This document shows, piece by piece, positions 17,538 through 25,642 of a stretch of DNA of 64,000 bases. The notes beneath the pieces are model-generated. The model had not been told where the DNA came from. It saw only the letters and a program-made list of their open reading frames with translations, and searched no databases. Origin of the DNA: Rhizobium sp. NRK18 (GTDB lineage Bacteria > Pseudomonadota > Alphaproteobacteria > Rhizobiales > Rhizobiaceae); contig NZ_JANFMV010000005.1 in NCBI RefSeq assembly GCF_024385575.1, forward strand, positions 68,440-132,439. The letters run 5' to 3'. Numbering within the stretch: the stretch's first letter is position 1; each line of letters starts with the position of its first letter. The position numbers and the translations under genes were made by a program.

Positions 17538-18038
17538 ATGTTGAAACTCGATGACCGGGACCTGCAGATCCTGTCCGTGCTCGGCGCGGAAGGGCGGATC
17601 TCGAAGACGGAACTCGCCGAACGCATCAATTTGAGCCCCAGCCCCTGCTGGGAGCGGCTGAAGCGGCTGGAAAAGGCCGGCATGATCACCGGCTACCACG
17701 CCGAATTCGCGCTGAAGAAGATCGCTTCGCACATCACCGTCTTCGTCACCGCCGAACTCGCCGACCACACGGCCGCCTCGTTCCAGACCTTCGAGCGCAT
17801 CGTGCGCGACATGGACGAAGTCACCGGCTGCTGGGCGCTCGGCGGCGGCTTCGACTATCTCCTCGAAATCGTCTCCCGCGATATCGACCGCTACCAGCGC
17901 CTCGTCGACGAACTCCTGACCGGCGGCGCCGGGTTGAAGCGCTACTACACCTACGTCGTCACCAAGGCGGTCAAGCGCAGCCACACGCCGCCCCTTGCAG
18001 CGCTCCTCGATATGACGGCAGACGAAAATCTCGGGTGA
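17538..18038 (+). CDS. doeX: Lrp/AsnC-family regulator DoeX
   Basis: The 166-residue protein has an N-terminal helix-turn-helix (residues 4-60, with LAERINLSPSPCWERLKRLEKAGMI) and a C-terminal RAM ligand-binding domain with GGGFDYLLEIVSRDID. It lies 26 nt after eutC, in the same operon as the catabolic genes. AsnC/DoeX proteins in Halomonas and marine alphaproteobacteria respond to pathway intermediates such as N-acetyl-diaminobutyrate or diaminobutyrate and switch the ectoine genes on. The ATG at 17538 opens the canonical LDDRDLQIL start. Confidence 0.88.
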   Translation: MLKLDDRDLQILSVLGAEGRISKTELAERINLSPSPCWERLKRLEKAGMITGYHAEFALKKIASHITVFVTAELADHTAASFQTFERIVRDMDEVTGCWALGGGFDYLLEIVSRDIDRYQRLVDELLTGGAGLKRYYTYVVTKAVKRSHTPPLAALLDMTADENLG

Positions 18039-18150
18039 GGGGAGCAAAGAACAGAAAATCCTCCTGCGGGCGGCATCAACAAGAGGCCATTCTTCTTTGC
18101 CCGGCGGCCTATCATCGGTCCAACGAAACGCCTTCAAGGACTGCTTTGCC

Positions 18151-19647
18151 ATGAACGCAAGAGCCACGACCCCTTCGCCAATCTCGCACCTTGCCGACCC
18201 GACGCTGGTCCGCTCGTTTGCCTATATCAACGGCCGCTGGCAGGCCGCCGGCGACGGTGCTGCCTTTGCCGTCACCAATCCGGCCGATGGCAGCTTTCTC
18301 GGCGAAGTCGCAAGCCTTTCCGGTGATGAGAGCGCCCGTGCCGTCGATGCCGCGCATGCAGCCTTCCGCCGCTGGTCGGCACTCCTGCCGCAGGAGCGGG
18401 CGAAGATCCTCAAGCGCTGGCACCAGCTGATCGTCGACAACCGCGAGGACCTGTCGATCCTGATGACGCTGGAACAGGGCAAGCCGATCTCGGAAGCGCG
18501 CGGCGAGATGGACTATGCCGTCTCGTTCATCGAATTCTACGCCGAAGAGGCCAAGCGCGCCAACATCCAGAGCGTCACCTCGCACCTGCCGGACGCCGAG
18601 ATGGAACTGTGGATGGAGCCGGTCGGCGTCGCCGCCCTCATCACGCCCTGGAACTTCCCCTCCGCCATGATCACCCGCAAGGCTGCCGCGGCCCTTGCCG
18701 CCGGCTGCACCGTTGTCGTCCATCCCGCCAAGGAGACGCCCTATTCGGCGCTGGCGCTGGCCGAACTTGCCGAGCGCGCCGGTTTTCCGGCCGGCGTCTT
18801 CAACGTCGTCACCGGTGACGCGCCGGTCATCTGCGGCCCGTGGATGGAGGATGCGCGCGTGCGCGCCGTCTCGTTCACCGGCTCCACGCCGATCGGCAAG
18901 CTGCTCTATCGCCAGTCCGCCGATACCGTGAAGCGCATGGTGCTGGAACTCGGCGGCCACGCCCCCTTCATCCTGTTTGCCGACGCCGATCTCGACCGCG
19001 CGGTCGACGAGGCCATCAAGGCGAAGTTCGCCACCTCCGGCGAGGACTGCCTGGCCGTCAACCGCTTCTTCATCGAGCGCCCCGTCTACGACCAATTCTG
19101 CGCCCGGTTTGCCGAACGCGTCCGCCAGTTGACAGTAGGCAACGGCATGGACGATCCGGATATCGGCCCGTTGATGAACGAAGGCGCGGTCTTGAAGCAG
19201 GAAGACCACGTCGCCGATGCTCTCGCCAAGGGTGCCGAACTCCTGACCGGCGGCGCCCGCCATGCGCTCGGCCCGCTGTTCTACCAGCCGACGGTGCTCA
19301 AGAACGTGTCGGCCGATGCGAAGATCATGCGCGAGGAAACCTTCGGCCCCGTCGCCGCCATCGTCCCGTTCGACACCGAGGAAGACGTCATCACCCGGGC
19401 CAACGCTACCGAATACGGCCTTGTCGCCTATGTCCATTGCGGCGACGCCCGGCGCGTCTACCGGTTGAGCCGCGCGCTGCAATTCGGCATGGTGGCGGTC
19501 AACCGCACCAAGGTCACCGGCGCGCCGATCCCGTTCGGCGGCATGAAACAGTCCGGCCTCGGCCGCGAAGGCGCCAATGCCGGCATGCGCGCCTTCATGG
19601 ACATCAAATATGTCTGCCGCGACTGGGCAGATTACGCACAGAATTAA
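18151..19647 (+). CDS. doeC: Aspartate-semialdehyde dehydrogenase of ectoine catabolism (SSADH family)
   Basis: DoeC oxidises L-aspartate semialdehyde to aspartate, the last step of ectoine breakdown. The 498-residue protein is an NAD(P)-dependent aldehyde dehydrogenase of the GabD family. PWNFPSAMITRKAAAALAAG binds cofactor, Glu266 sits in LELGG, and the probable nucleophile is Cys300. The nucleophile context is unusual, SGEDCLAVNR instead of GQ(x)C, and the usual LGGNAP is LGGHAP. The gene follows doeX by 112 nt and precedes the aminotransferase that makes its substrate. Plain succinate-semialdehyde dehydrogenase activity is the main alternative. Confidence 0.88.
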   Translation: MNARATTPSPISHLADPTLVRSFAYINGRWQAAGDGAAFAVTNPADGSFLGEVASLSGDESARAVDAAHAAFRRWSALLPQERAKILKRWHQLIVDNREDLSILMTLEQGKPISEARGEMDYAVSFIEFYAEEAKRANIQSVTSHLPDAEMELWMEPVGVAALITPWNFPSAMITRKAAAALAAGCTVVVHPAKETPYSALALAELAERAGFPAGVFNVVTGDAPVICGPWMEDARVRAVSFTGSTPIGKLLYRQSADTVKRMVLELGGHAPFILFADADLDRAVDEAIKAKFATSGEDCLAVNRFFIERPVYDQFCARFAERVRQLTVGNGMDDPDIGPLMNEGAVLKQEDHVADALAKGAELLTGGARHALGPLFYQPTVLKNVSADAKIMREETFGPVAAIVPFDTEEDVITRANATEYGLVAYVHCGDARRVYRLSRALQFGMVAVNRTKVTGAPIPFGGMKQSGLGREGANAGMRAFMDIKYVCRDWADYAQN

Positions 19648-19674
19648 AAACCGAATGATTTGAAAGGAATAGCC

Positions 19675-21042
19675 ATGTTGACCAACGACCAGCTCGACAA
19701 GTGGGATCGCGAGAACTTCTTCCATCCCTCCACGCACCTTGCCCAGCATGCCCGCGGCGAAAGCCCGAACCGCATCGTCACCGGCGGCTCCGGCGTCTAC
19801 ATCGAGGACCGCGACGGCAACAAGCTGCTCGACGCCTTTGCCGGCCTCTACTGCGTCAATGTCGGCTATGGCCGGACCGAAATCTCCGAGGCGATCGCCG
19901 CCCAGGCGAAGGAACTAGCCTATTACCACGCCTATGTCGGCCACGGCACGGAAGCCTCGATCACGTTGGCCAAGATGGTCGTCGAGCGCGCGCCGAAGAA
20001 CATGTCCAAGGTCTATTTCGGCCTCGGCGGTTCGGACGCCAATGAAACCAACATCAAGCTTGTCTGGTACTACAACAACATTCTCGGCCGTCCGGAAAAG
20101 AAGAAGATCATCTCCCGCTGGCGCGGCTATCACGGCTCCGGCCTGATGACCGGCTCGTTGACCGGCCTCGAGCTCTTCCACAAGAAGTTCGACCTGCCGC
20201 TCGCCAATGTGCTGCACACCGAGGCGCCCTATTATTATCGCCGTCCGGACCTCTCGATGAGCGAAGCCGACTTCGTCGCCCATTGCGTTTCCGAGCTGGA
20301 AGCCCTGATCGACCGTGAAGGCGCCGACACGATCGCCGCCTTCATCGGCGAGCCGGCGCTTGGCACCGGCGGCCTCGTTCCGCCGCCGGCAGGCTACTGG
20401 CCGGCGATCCAGAAGGTTCTGAAGAAGTACGACATCCTGCTGATCGCCGACGAAGTGGTCACCGGTTTCGGCCGCCTCGGCACCATGTTCGGCTCTGACC
20501 ATTACGGCATGGAATCCGACATCATCACCATCGCCAAGGGTCTGACCTCGGCCTATGCGCCGCTCTCCGGCTCGATTATCTCGGACAAGGTGTGGAAGGT
20601 GCTGGAAGACGGCACCGACGAATTCGGCCCGATCGGCCATGGCTGGACCTATTCGGCCCATCCGATCGGCGCTGCCGCCGGCGTCGCCAACCTGCAGCTG
20701 ATCGACAAGCTCGGCCTCGTCGATAATGCCGGCAAGACAGGCGCCTACTTCAAGAAGGCTCTGAAGGATGCGCTCGGCGACCACGCCAATGTCGGTGACA
20801 TCCGCGGCGAAGGCTTGCTCTGCGCGGTCGAGTTCGTCGAGGACAAGGCCGACCGCAAGTTCTTCGATCCGGGCAAGAAGATCGGCTATCAGCTCGCCGG
20901 CGCGCTCCTGAAGCAGGGCGTCATCGGCCGCGCCATGCCGCAGGGCGACATCATCGGCTTTGCGCCGCCGCTCTGCCTGACGGAAGCGGAAGCCGACAAG
21001 ATTGCCGCCGCCGCCAAGGCTGCCGTGGCAGAGGTTCTCTAA
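19675..21042 (+). CDS. doeD: L-2,4-diaminobutyrate transaminase
   Basis: DoeD transfers the gamma-amino group of diaminobutyrate to an oxo acid, giving aspartate semialdehyde for DoeC. The 455-residue protein is a class III PLP aminotransferase. It shows YCVNVGYGRTEI, SDANETNIKLVWYYNN, RWRGYHGSG, EPALGTGG, DEVVTGFGRLG, and the PLP lysine Lys288 in TIAKGLTSAYAPL. It starts 28 nt after doeC behind a GAAAGGA ribosome site and is the last gene of the operon, closed by the terminator at 21055. Members of this family also use beta-alanine or GABA with pyruvate, so substrate range could be wider. Confidence 0.9.
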   Translation: MLTNDQLDKWDRENFFHPSTHLAQHARGESPNRIVTGGSGVYIEDRDGNKLLDAFAGLYCVNVGYGRTEISEAIAAQAKELAYYHAYVGHGTEASITLAKMVVERAPKNMSKVYFGLGGSDANETNIKLVWYYNNILGRPEKKKIISRWRGYHGSGLMTGSLTGLELFHKKFDLPLANVLHTEAPYYYRRPDLSMSEADFVAHCVSELEALIDREGADTIAAFIGEPALGTGGLVPPPAGYWPAIQKVLKKYDILLIADEVVTGFGRLGTMFGSDHYGMESDIITIAKGLTSAYAPLSGSIISDKVWKVLEDGTDEFGPIGHGWTYSAHPIGAAAGVANLQLIDKLGLVDNAGKTGAYFKKALKDALGDHANVGDIRGEGLLCAVEFVEDKADRKFFDPGKKIGYQLAGALLKQGVIGRAMPQGDIIGFAPPLCLTEAEADKIAAAAKAAVAEVL

Positions 21043-21054
21043 CGCGATAATGCA

Positions 21055-21084
21055 GGGCCGGCGCGATGTGTGCCGGCCCTTTTT
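21055..21084 (+). terminator. Rho-independent terminator of the ectoine operon
   Basis: GGGCCGGC (21055-21062) pairs perfectly with GCCGGCCC (21072-21079) across a 9-nt loop and is followed by TTTTT (21080-21084). It sits 13 nt after the doeD stop and abuts the hipA stop on the other strand. Confidence 0.9.
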
Positions 21085-22316
21085 CATGCCTGCCTGAGAA
21101 TGCGTCCGCAGCGCTTCTTGACCTCGTGCACGATGCGCTCCAGCACCCGGCTCGGATCGCCCGCGGCTGCCGACATGTCCGCCGCGACCGCCTCGCAATT
21201 GCTTTCGACCAACGCCGCCAATTCCTTGACCCGGCGGACGGTTGATGCGCCGCTGAGCCCGACCTCTTCCGCAAAATTCCGCCAGTCCGTTCCATTGAGC
21301 TCGGCCGCTGCAAACCGGCCGGCAATGCCCTGCGGCAGGCTCTGGTCGACATTCGGATAGATCGCCGCGCACATCAGATCGTAGAGCGGCGCCATTTTCG
21401 CCGTGCCGCCGGCGCCGATCAGCACCGAATAGTTCTTGGCGTGCGAATCCGAGTTGCAGATCAGCACGTTGAAGATCACGCCATCCAGAAGTGCCGATCG
21501 CTCCGCCGGCGATACGAGCCGGCTGACCGCATCGAACATCGTCTTCAACGTCACGCCCGGACCGGCCGAGGCGCGTTCGTATTTCTGGACCGGAAAGCGG
21601 CTGGTCAACTGGCAGAGATCTTCCTGGTGCAGCCGGCGGATCTGGCCCTCACCATCCCGAAAACGGTCATAGCGCTCGACCAGCAGATAGCGCCGGCTGC
21701 CGGCCCGGCCGATAGTCGCTCCGGCCGCTTCCAGACCGCAGGCTCTGGCAAGCGCCAGACAGAAGGCCTCGTTTTCGACGCTGCCGGCCAGACGCTCGGC
21801 ATCCGGCTTGAGGATATGCGTCGACGGGGTGCCGTCGACCGGGATCGACACCGCGCCCTTGTCATCCACGAAAACCGGCAGCTTCTCCTGCACGCCGGCA
21901 AGCGACATGGACACGCCGCGTTCGCCGACCAGGAACGGCCTCGCCGGCAGTTCGTCGAGGATGCGCTCGAGTGCCGGCCCATCTGGAACCGGTTGGAGAT
22001 GAAGGCCCGTCTTGCGCGGCTCGCCGATCGACAATGCGCCGGCGGTATCGCGTCCGATATGGCGCAACAGGCCGACGATATCCTGCGGCGACACCTTCAG
22101 GCGCTGGCCGATTTCGGCGAGATGCGTTTCCGGCAAGAGGTTGGCAAGCCAGGGCAGCAGGGCATCGGCGCCGACGGAACCGGTTCGAAGCGGCATGGCA
22201 AGGGAGATCGGGAATGCCGAGCGGCGCGCTTCCCACGACGGATCATAGGTGAGCCGCCACTCGCCTTCGAACGCCATCGTCGCAACGGGAAACGTCTCGT
22301 AGAAGATCGGGATCAT
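21084..22316 (-). CDS. hipA: HipA-family serine/threonine kinase toxin
   Basis: The 410-residue kinase has the HipA fold. GVQEKLPVF forms the nucleotide loop, STHILKPD and NEAFCLALA follow, LLVERYDRF is present, and the catalytic core CNSDSHAKNYS lies near residue 288 (Asp base, His, Lys-Asn), followed by the DLM metal motif. E. coli HipA phosphorylates glutamyl-tRNA synthetase and causes growth arrest; rhizobial homologues may target other synthetases. All catalytic residues are intact. The start overlaps hipB by 4 nt, as in type II toxin-antitoxin operons. Its stop codon touches the ectoine-operon terminator. Confidence 0.92.
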   Translation of the reverse strand: MIPIFYETFPVATMAFEGEWRLTYDPSWEARRSAFPISLAMPLRTGSVGADALLPWLANLLPETHLAEIGQRLKVSPQDIVGLLRHIGRDTAGALSIGEPRKTGLHLQPVPDGPALERILDELPARPFLVGERGVSMSLAGVQEKLPVFVDDKGAVSIPVDGTPSTHILKPDAERLAGSVENEAFCLALARACGLEAAGATIGRAGSRRYLLVERYDRFRDGEGQIRRLHQEDLCQLTSRFPVQKYERASAGPGVTLKTMFDAVSRLVSPAERSALLDGVIFNVLICNSDSHAKNYSVLIGAGGTAKMAPLYDLMCAAIYPNVDQSLPQGIAGRFAAAELNGTDWRNFAEEVGLSGASTVRRVKELAALVESNCEAVAADMSAAAGDPSRVLERIVHEVKKRCGRILRQA

Positions 22317-22585
22317 CGCCCGTCACCGAAGGTCGGCAGGAAATCGAGGTCGTCGTCGGTTTCGGCAGGAGCAGGGGAGGCCGACTTCAGGTCACCGATC
22401 TCGATGCCGACGGTGCGGGCGACGATCAGTGCCTTTTCCAGCTGGCAACTCGGCTTGCCGCCTTCCAGTTCGACGATGAAGCGCTCGCCCGTGCCGGATC
22501 GACCGGCGAGTTCGGCTTGCGTCCAGCCGAGTGCCTTGCGCCGGTCCCTGATCAGCGCTCCGAAATCACGTGCCGTGCGGATCAT
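22313..22585 (-). CDS. hipB: HipB-family XRE antitoxin
   Basis: The 90-residue protein has a Cro/CI helix-turn-helix over residues 8-62, with LGWTQAELAGRSGTGERFIVELEGGKPSCQLEKAL as the DNA-binding region. A short acidic tail follows that may contact HipA. It overlaps hipA by 4 nt. HipB proteins bind operator repeats in their own promoter; a perfect 9-bp inverted repeat at 22651-22693 is a candidate operator. Confidence 0.9.
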   Translation of the reverse strand: MIRTARDFGALIRDRRKALGWTQAELAGRSGTGERFIVELEGGKPSCQLEKALIVARTVGIEIGDLKSASPAPAETDDDLDFLPTFGDGR

Positions 22586-22650
22586 CTTCAGTCTCCATCG
22601 TTCGGCTTACCGTACAGGAAGATTCTGTTTCGATCAATGACGTACTTACC

Positions 22651-22693
22651 GATCGGGAATTTTCGAGTCAAAACGGAAAAAACCTTCCCGATC
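22651..22693. promoter_or_regulatory. Candidate HipB operator (inverted repeat)
   Basis: GATCGGGAA (22651-22659) and TTCCCGATC (22685-22693) are perfect inverted arms around 25 nt. They lie 66-108 nt upstream of hipB and up to about 93 nt before the divergent glycosyltransferase start. E. coli HipB uses paired palindromes in a similar place, although the sequence differs. The pair might serve either gene. Confidence 0.45.
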
Positions 22694-22785
22694 AGGAAGC
22701 ATGACCGCAAAACTACACGCGATTGCAATTCCGGCCTCCACCGCCGATAGTCGTTGGCGATTCGAGCGGGGGCCGGGCATCAATC

Positions 22786-24702
22786 GTGGAAGAGCATCTG
22801 AAAGCGGCGGAGATCGCCTTTCAGCGGGGAGATTATCCGGCCGCGCTCGCCATGCTTTCACCGCTCCTCGACGCCCTGCGGACCGCCCAGCCGCTTCTCC
22901 TCACCGCCAGGGCGCTCATGGAGCTGGACATGCACGGCGAGGCCGCCTCGGCCTTCGAGCGGGCCGCCGAACTGGAGCCGTCCGCCGCCAATGTCCTCTT
23001 GGGCAAGGCCGCCGCCTGCCATCTGCGGGCGGGCGAAAAAGACAGCGCCGTGGCTCTCGCCATCAGGGTGATGAAACAGGACAACCGCAATGTCGACGCC
23101 GCCTTCGTGCTGGCGAGCGTCTTTTCCGAGACCGGCGACATGTCGATTGTCGATCTGGTCAAAAACACGCTGGTCATCAGCGACGAGCCGGAGCATCTGG
23201 AGCTTGCCGCCCGGCTGATCGGCGACGATTTCCGCAATCAGAACAATATAACGCTCCACGCCAAGCTGCGCCGACTGAGGCCGGATGATCAGGCAATTCG
23301 CTTCCGCTTGCTCGATCTCGCCCGCATCTATTGCGATTACGATATCCTCGACGCCGAAAATGCTGCGCTTGCCGAAGACATCGGGCAGGGGAGGGAAGAG
23401 CTGCTGCGCTGGGAGACACCGCTTTCCAATCTCAGCTGGTGCGGCGATGGGCGGCTGAACCGGATTCCCGAAAACGTCTTCGGACTGGAGCCCGCACCGC
23501 CCGGACAGGCAGAGAGACGGCGCGCCTTCTTCGCGAAGACGCATCATTGGGGCAAGCGGATCCGCATCGGCTATCTGTCGTCCGATTTCTGGCCCGGCCA
23601 TGCGACGATGAAGCTCCTGTCGCGCGTCCTGCAACTTCATGACCGGACGGCGTTCGACGTCACGCTGTTCTGCCATACGCCGGCGGAGTTTGTGACGCCC
23701 GAGGCCGAAGCGATGCGCCAAAGCTGGGGCAGGATCGTGCCGGTTGGCGGGCTCGATGACGCTGCCACCGCGCAGCGGATCCGAGAGCACGGCATCGACA
23801 TCCTCATCGATCTGAAGGGGCACACCGGGGGCGGCCGCTCGGTCGTGCTCAACCACATGGCGGCACCGGTGCAGGCCGGCTGGCTTGGCTTTCCGGGCAG
23901 CCTTTCCCATGTCGACTGCGATTATGTGATCGGCGACACCTCCGTGCTTCCGGAAAGCTCCAGGCCGCAGTACCACGAGAAATTCTGCCGCCTGCCGGAC
24001 AGCTACCAGCCGAACGACCCCGTCGCCCGACCGCTGCCGGCGCCACAGACGCGGGCGCAATGGGGACTTCCCGAGGGTCGCTTCATCTTCGCCTCCTTCA
24101 ACGCGACGAAGAAGATCACGCCGGAAACGCTGGCGCTCTGGGCCAGCATCCTGCGTGACGTGCCGAGCTCGATCCTCTGGCTGCTCTGCGACCACCCGCT
24201 GGCGCAGGAAAATATCCTGAAGCGGCTCGCGGCGCTGGGAGTGACCTCCGATCGCGTCGTCTTCGCCAGGCGCGCCGATTACGCCTCCCACATCTCGCGT
24301 CTGGCGCTGGCCGATCTGGCGCTCGACAGCTTCCCCTATAACGGTCACACCACGACGTCGGAAAAGCTCTGGGCCGGCCTGCCGGTCATCACGAAGCGCG
24401 GCAGCAATTTCGCATCCCGCGTTTCCGAAAGCCTGCTATTGGCCGTCGGCCTCGTCGACCTCGTGGCCGACGACGAGGAGGGCTTCCGTCAATTGGCAAT
24501 CGGCCTCGCCACCGATCCCGCCCGGCTGGCCGCCATCCGCGACAGGCTTGCTGCTGCCCGGGCGACCGCACCGCTCTTCGATGCCGAACGCTTCTGCCGG
24601 CATCTCGAAAGCGCCTACCGGTCGATGGCCGGCACCGCCCGGCGTGGCGAGCCGCCGACGCATTTCGACGTCATGCCGCCAAGCCCGACAGCCGTGCGAT
24701 AA
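22786..24702 (+). CDS. SPINDLY/OGT-like O-linked N-acetylglucosaminyltransferase
   Basis: The 638-residue protein combines an N-terminal helical-repeat region of TPR type (about residues 1-220) with a C-terminal GT41-like catalytic region. Family motifs seen are RIGYLSSDFWPGHA, IDLKGHTGGGRS, APVQAGWLGFPGS, SFNATKKITPETL, ADLALDSFPYNGHTTTSEKLW and NFASRVSESLL. Such enzymes attach sugars to Ser/Thr of proteins, or build glycoconjugates, in the cytosol. I chose the GTG at 22786 because a purine-rich GAGCGGGGG lies just upstream; an ATG 21 codons earlier is possible. The gene stands alone, divergent from hipBA, with no visible acceptor protein. Target unknown. Confidence 0.85.
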   Translation: MEEHLKAAEIAFQRGDYPAALAMLSPLLDALRTAQPLLLTARALMELDMHGEAASAFERAAELEPSAANVLLGKAAACHLRAGEKDSAVALAIRVMKQDNRNVDAAFVLASVFSETGDMSIVDLVKNTLVISDEPEHLELAARLIGDDFRNQNNITLHAKLRRLRPDDQAIRFRLLDLARIYCDYDILDAENAALAEDIGQGREELLRWETPLSNLSWCGDGRLNRIPENVFGLEPAPPGQAERRRAFFAKTHHWGKRIRIGYLSSDFWPGHATMKLLSRVLQLHDRTAFDVTLFCHTPAEFVTPEAEAMRQSWGRIVPVGGLDDAATAQRIREHGIDILIDLKGHTGGGRSVVLNHMAAPVQAGWLGFPGSLSHVDCDYVIGDTSVLPESSRPQYHEKFCRLPDSYQPNDPVARPLPAPQTRAQWGLPEGRFIFASFNATKKITPETLALWASILRDVPSSILWLLCDHPLAQENILKRLAALGVTSDRVVFARRADYASHISRLALADLALDSFPYNGHTTTSEKLWAGLPVITKRGSNFASRVSESLLLAVGLVDLVADDEEGFRQLAIGLATDPARLAAIRDRLAAARATAPLFDAERFCRHLESAYRSMAGTARRGEPPTHFDVMPPSPTAVR

Positions 24703-24746
24703 TCCTCTCGATGAAAACGATTGCAATTGCTGCGATCTGTTATAAA

Positions 24747-24755
24747 TTTCACAAT
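24747..24755. promoter_or_regulatory. TTTCACAAT motif in the deoR promoter
   Basis: The nine-base TTTCACAAT in an AT-rich stretch 60 nt before deoR recurs exactly at 27352-27360 before deoC. Two copies in the two promoters most likely to be controlled by this DeoR protein suggest an operator half-site. Confidence 0.4.
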
Positions 24756-24814
24756 ATCATTGCCACATCGCCGACATCGCTGTGTGAATTGTAACGACCA
24801 TCGAGGAACCCGCC

Positions 24815-25564
24815 TTGGCCAATCGCAAGACCGAGCGCATCGAAACCCTGGCGGAGGCGCTGGCCGAACGGCGGGTGTTGCACGTCAAGGACGCGGCAGC
24901 ACTGCTCGGGGTCTCCGAGATGACCGTCCGCCGCGACGTCGCAGACTATCCGCAGCGCTTCGCCTTTCTCGGCGGGCATGTGATGCCGGCCCCGGACGTC
25001 GAAGGGGAACAGCCCTACGAACTGGCGAGAGCCACGGATGCGCACGCCTCGGCGAAGCGGGCTGCCTGCCGCCACGCGGTGCGCCATATCCGTGACGGCG
25101 ACACCGTCTTCCTCGACTGCGGCTCGACGCTGATCCACCTGATCGATCTCATTCCGGAAGACATGAACCTGACAGTCGTCTGCTACGCGATGAATGTCGG
25201 CGAGCGGCTGGCGCGCAAGCCCAACGTCAAGATGATCATGCTCGGCGGCCTCTATCACCGCGAGACGGCATCCTTTTCCGGCAGTCCGGGACTGGAGGTG
25301 CTCGACCATCTGGGCATCAACATCGCCTTCCTGTCGGCCGCCGGCGTCGATTTCGGCCGCGGCGCCAGCTGCATGCATTTCCACGAAGTGCCGGTGAAGC
25401 AGAAGGTGATCGCGCTCGCGCAGCGGCGGTTCCTGGTAGCCGACAAGAGCAAGTTCGGCATTCAGAAGCCGGCATTCTTTGCGGAGTTGCGTGCGTTCGA
25501 TGCCCTGATCACCGAGAACGGCGAGACCGGAGCATCGCGAGGCCCTGCGGTCCGCAAGATCTAG
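24815..25564 (+). CDS. deoR: DeoR-family transcriptional repressor
   Basis: The 249-residue protein has an N-terminal DeoR winged helix (about residues 5-60, with VKDAAALLGVSEMTVRRDVADYP). The C-terminal sensor domain shows the family motifs FLDCGSTLIHL, GGLYHRETASFSG and VADKSKFG. The start is TTG 24815, eight bases after GAGGA; no ATG fits. Its location near deoC and the deoxyribose-type aldehyde dehydrogenase suggests it senses a deoxyribose phosphate, as E. coli DeoR does. A bidirectional terminator separates it from the symporter. Confidence 0.85.
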   Translation: MANRKTERIETLAEALAERRVLHVKDAAALLGVSEMTVRRDVADYPQRFAFLGGHVMPAPDVEGEQPYELARATDAHASAKRAACRHAVRHIRDGDTVFLDCGSTLIHLIDLIPEDMNLTVVCYAMNVGERLARKPNVKMIMLGGLYHRETASFSGSPGLEVLDHLGINIAFLSAAGVDFGRGASCMHFHEVPVKQKVIALAQRRFLVADKSKFGIQKPAFFAELRAFDALITENGETGASRGPAVRKI

Positions 25565-25586
25565 AATCCGGTCATCGGAACGAAAA

Positions 25587-25611
25587 ACCCGGCGCCTGAA
25601 CAGCGCCGGGT
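25587..25611. terminator. Bidirectional terminator between deoR and the symporter gene
   Basis: ACCCGGCGC (25587-25595) pairs perfectly with GCGCCGGGT (25603-25611) around a 7-nt loop. A-rich sequence precedes it and T-rich sequence follows, so it can stop transcripts of both convergent genes. Confidence 0.85.
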
Positions 25612-25642
25612 CATTTGTTTCTCCGATACCCTTACCCGGTAA

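Noticed and set aside
18112-19749. 545-codon minus-strand frame opposite doeC
   Set aside because: Shadow frame produced by high GC at third positions; the plus strand encodes a clear aldehyde dehydrogenase.
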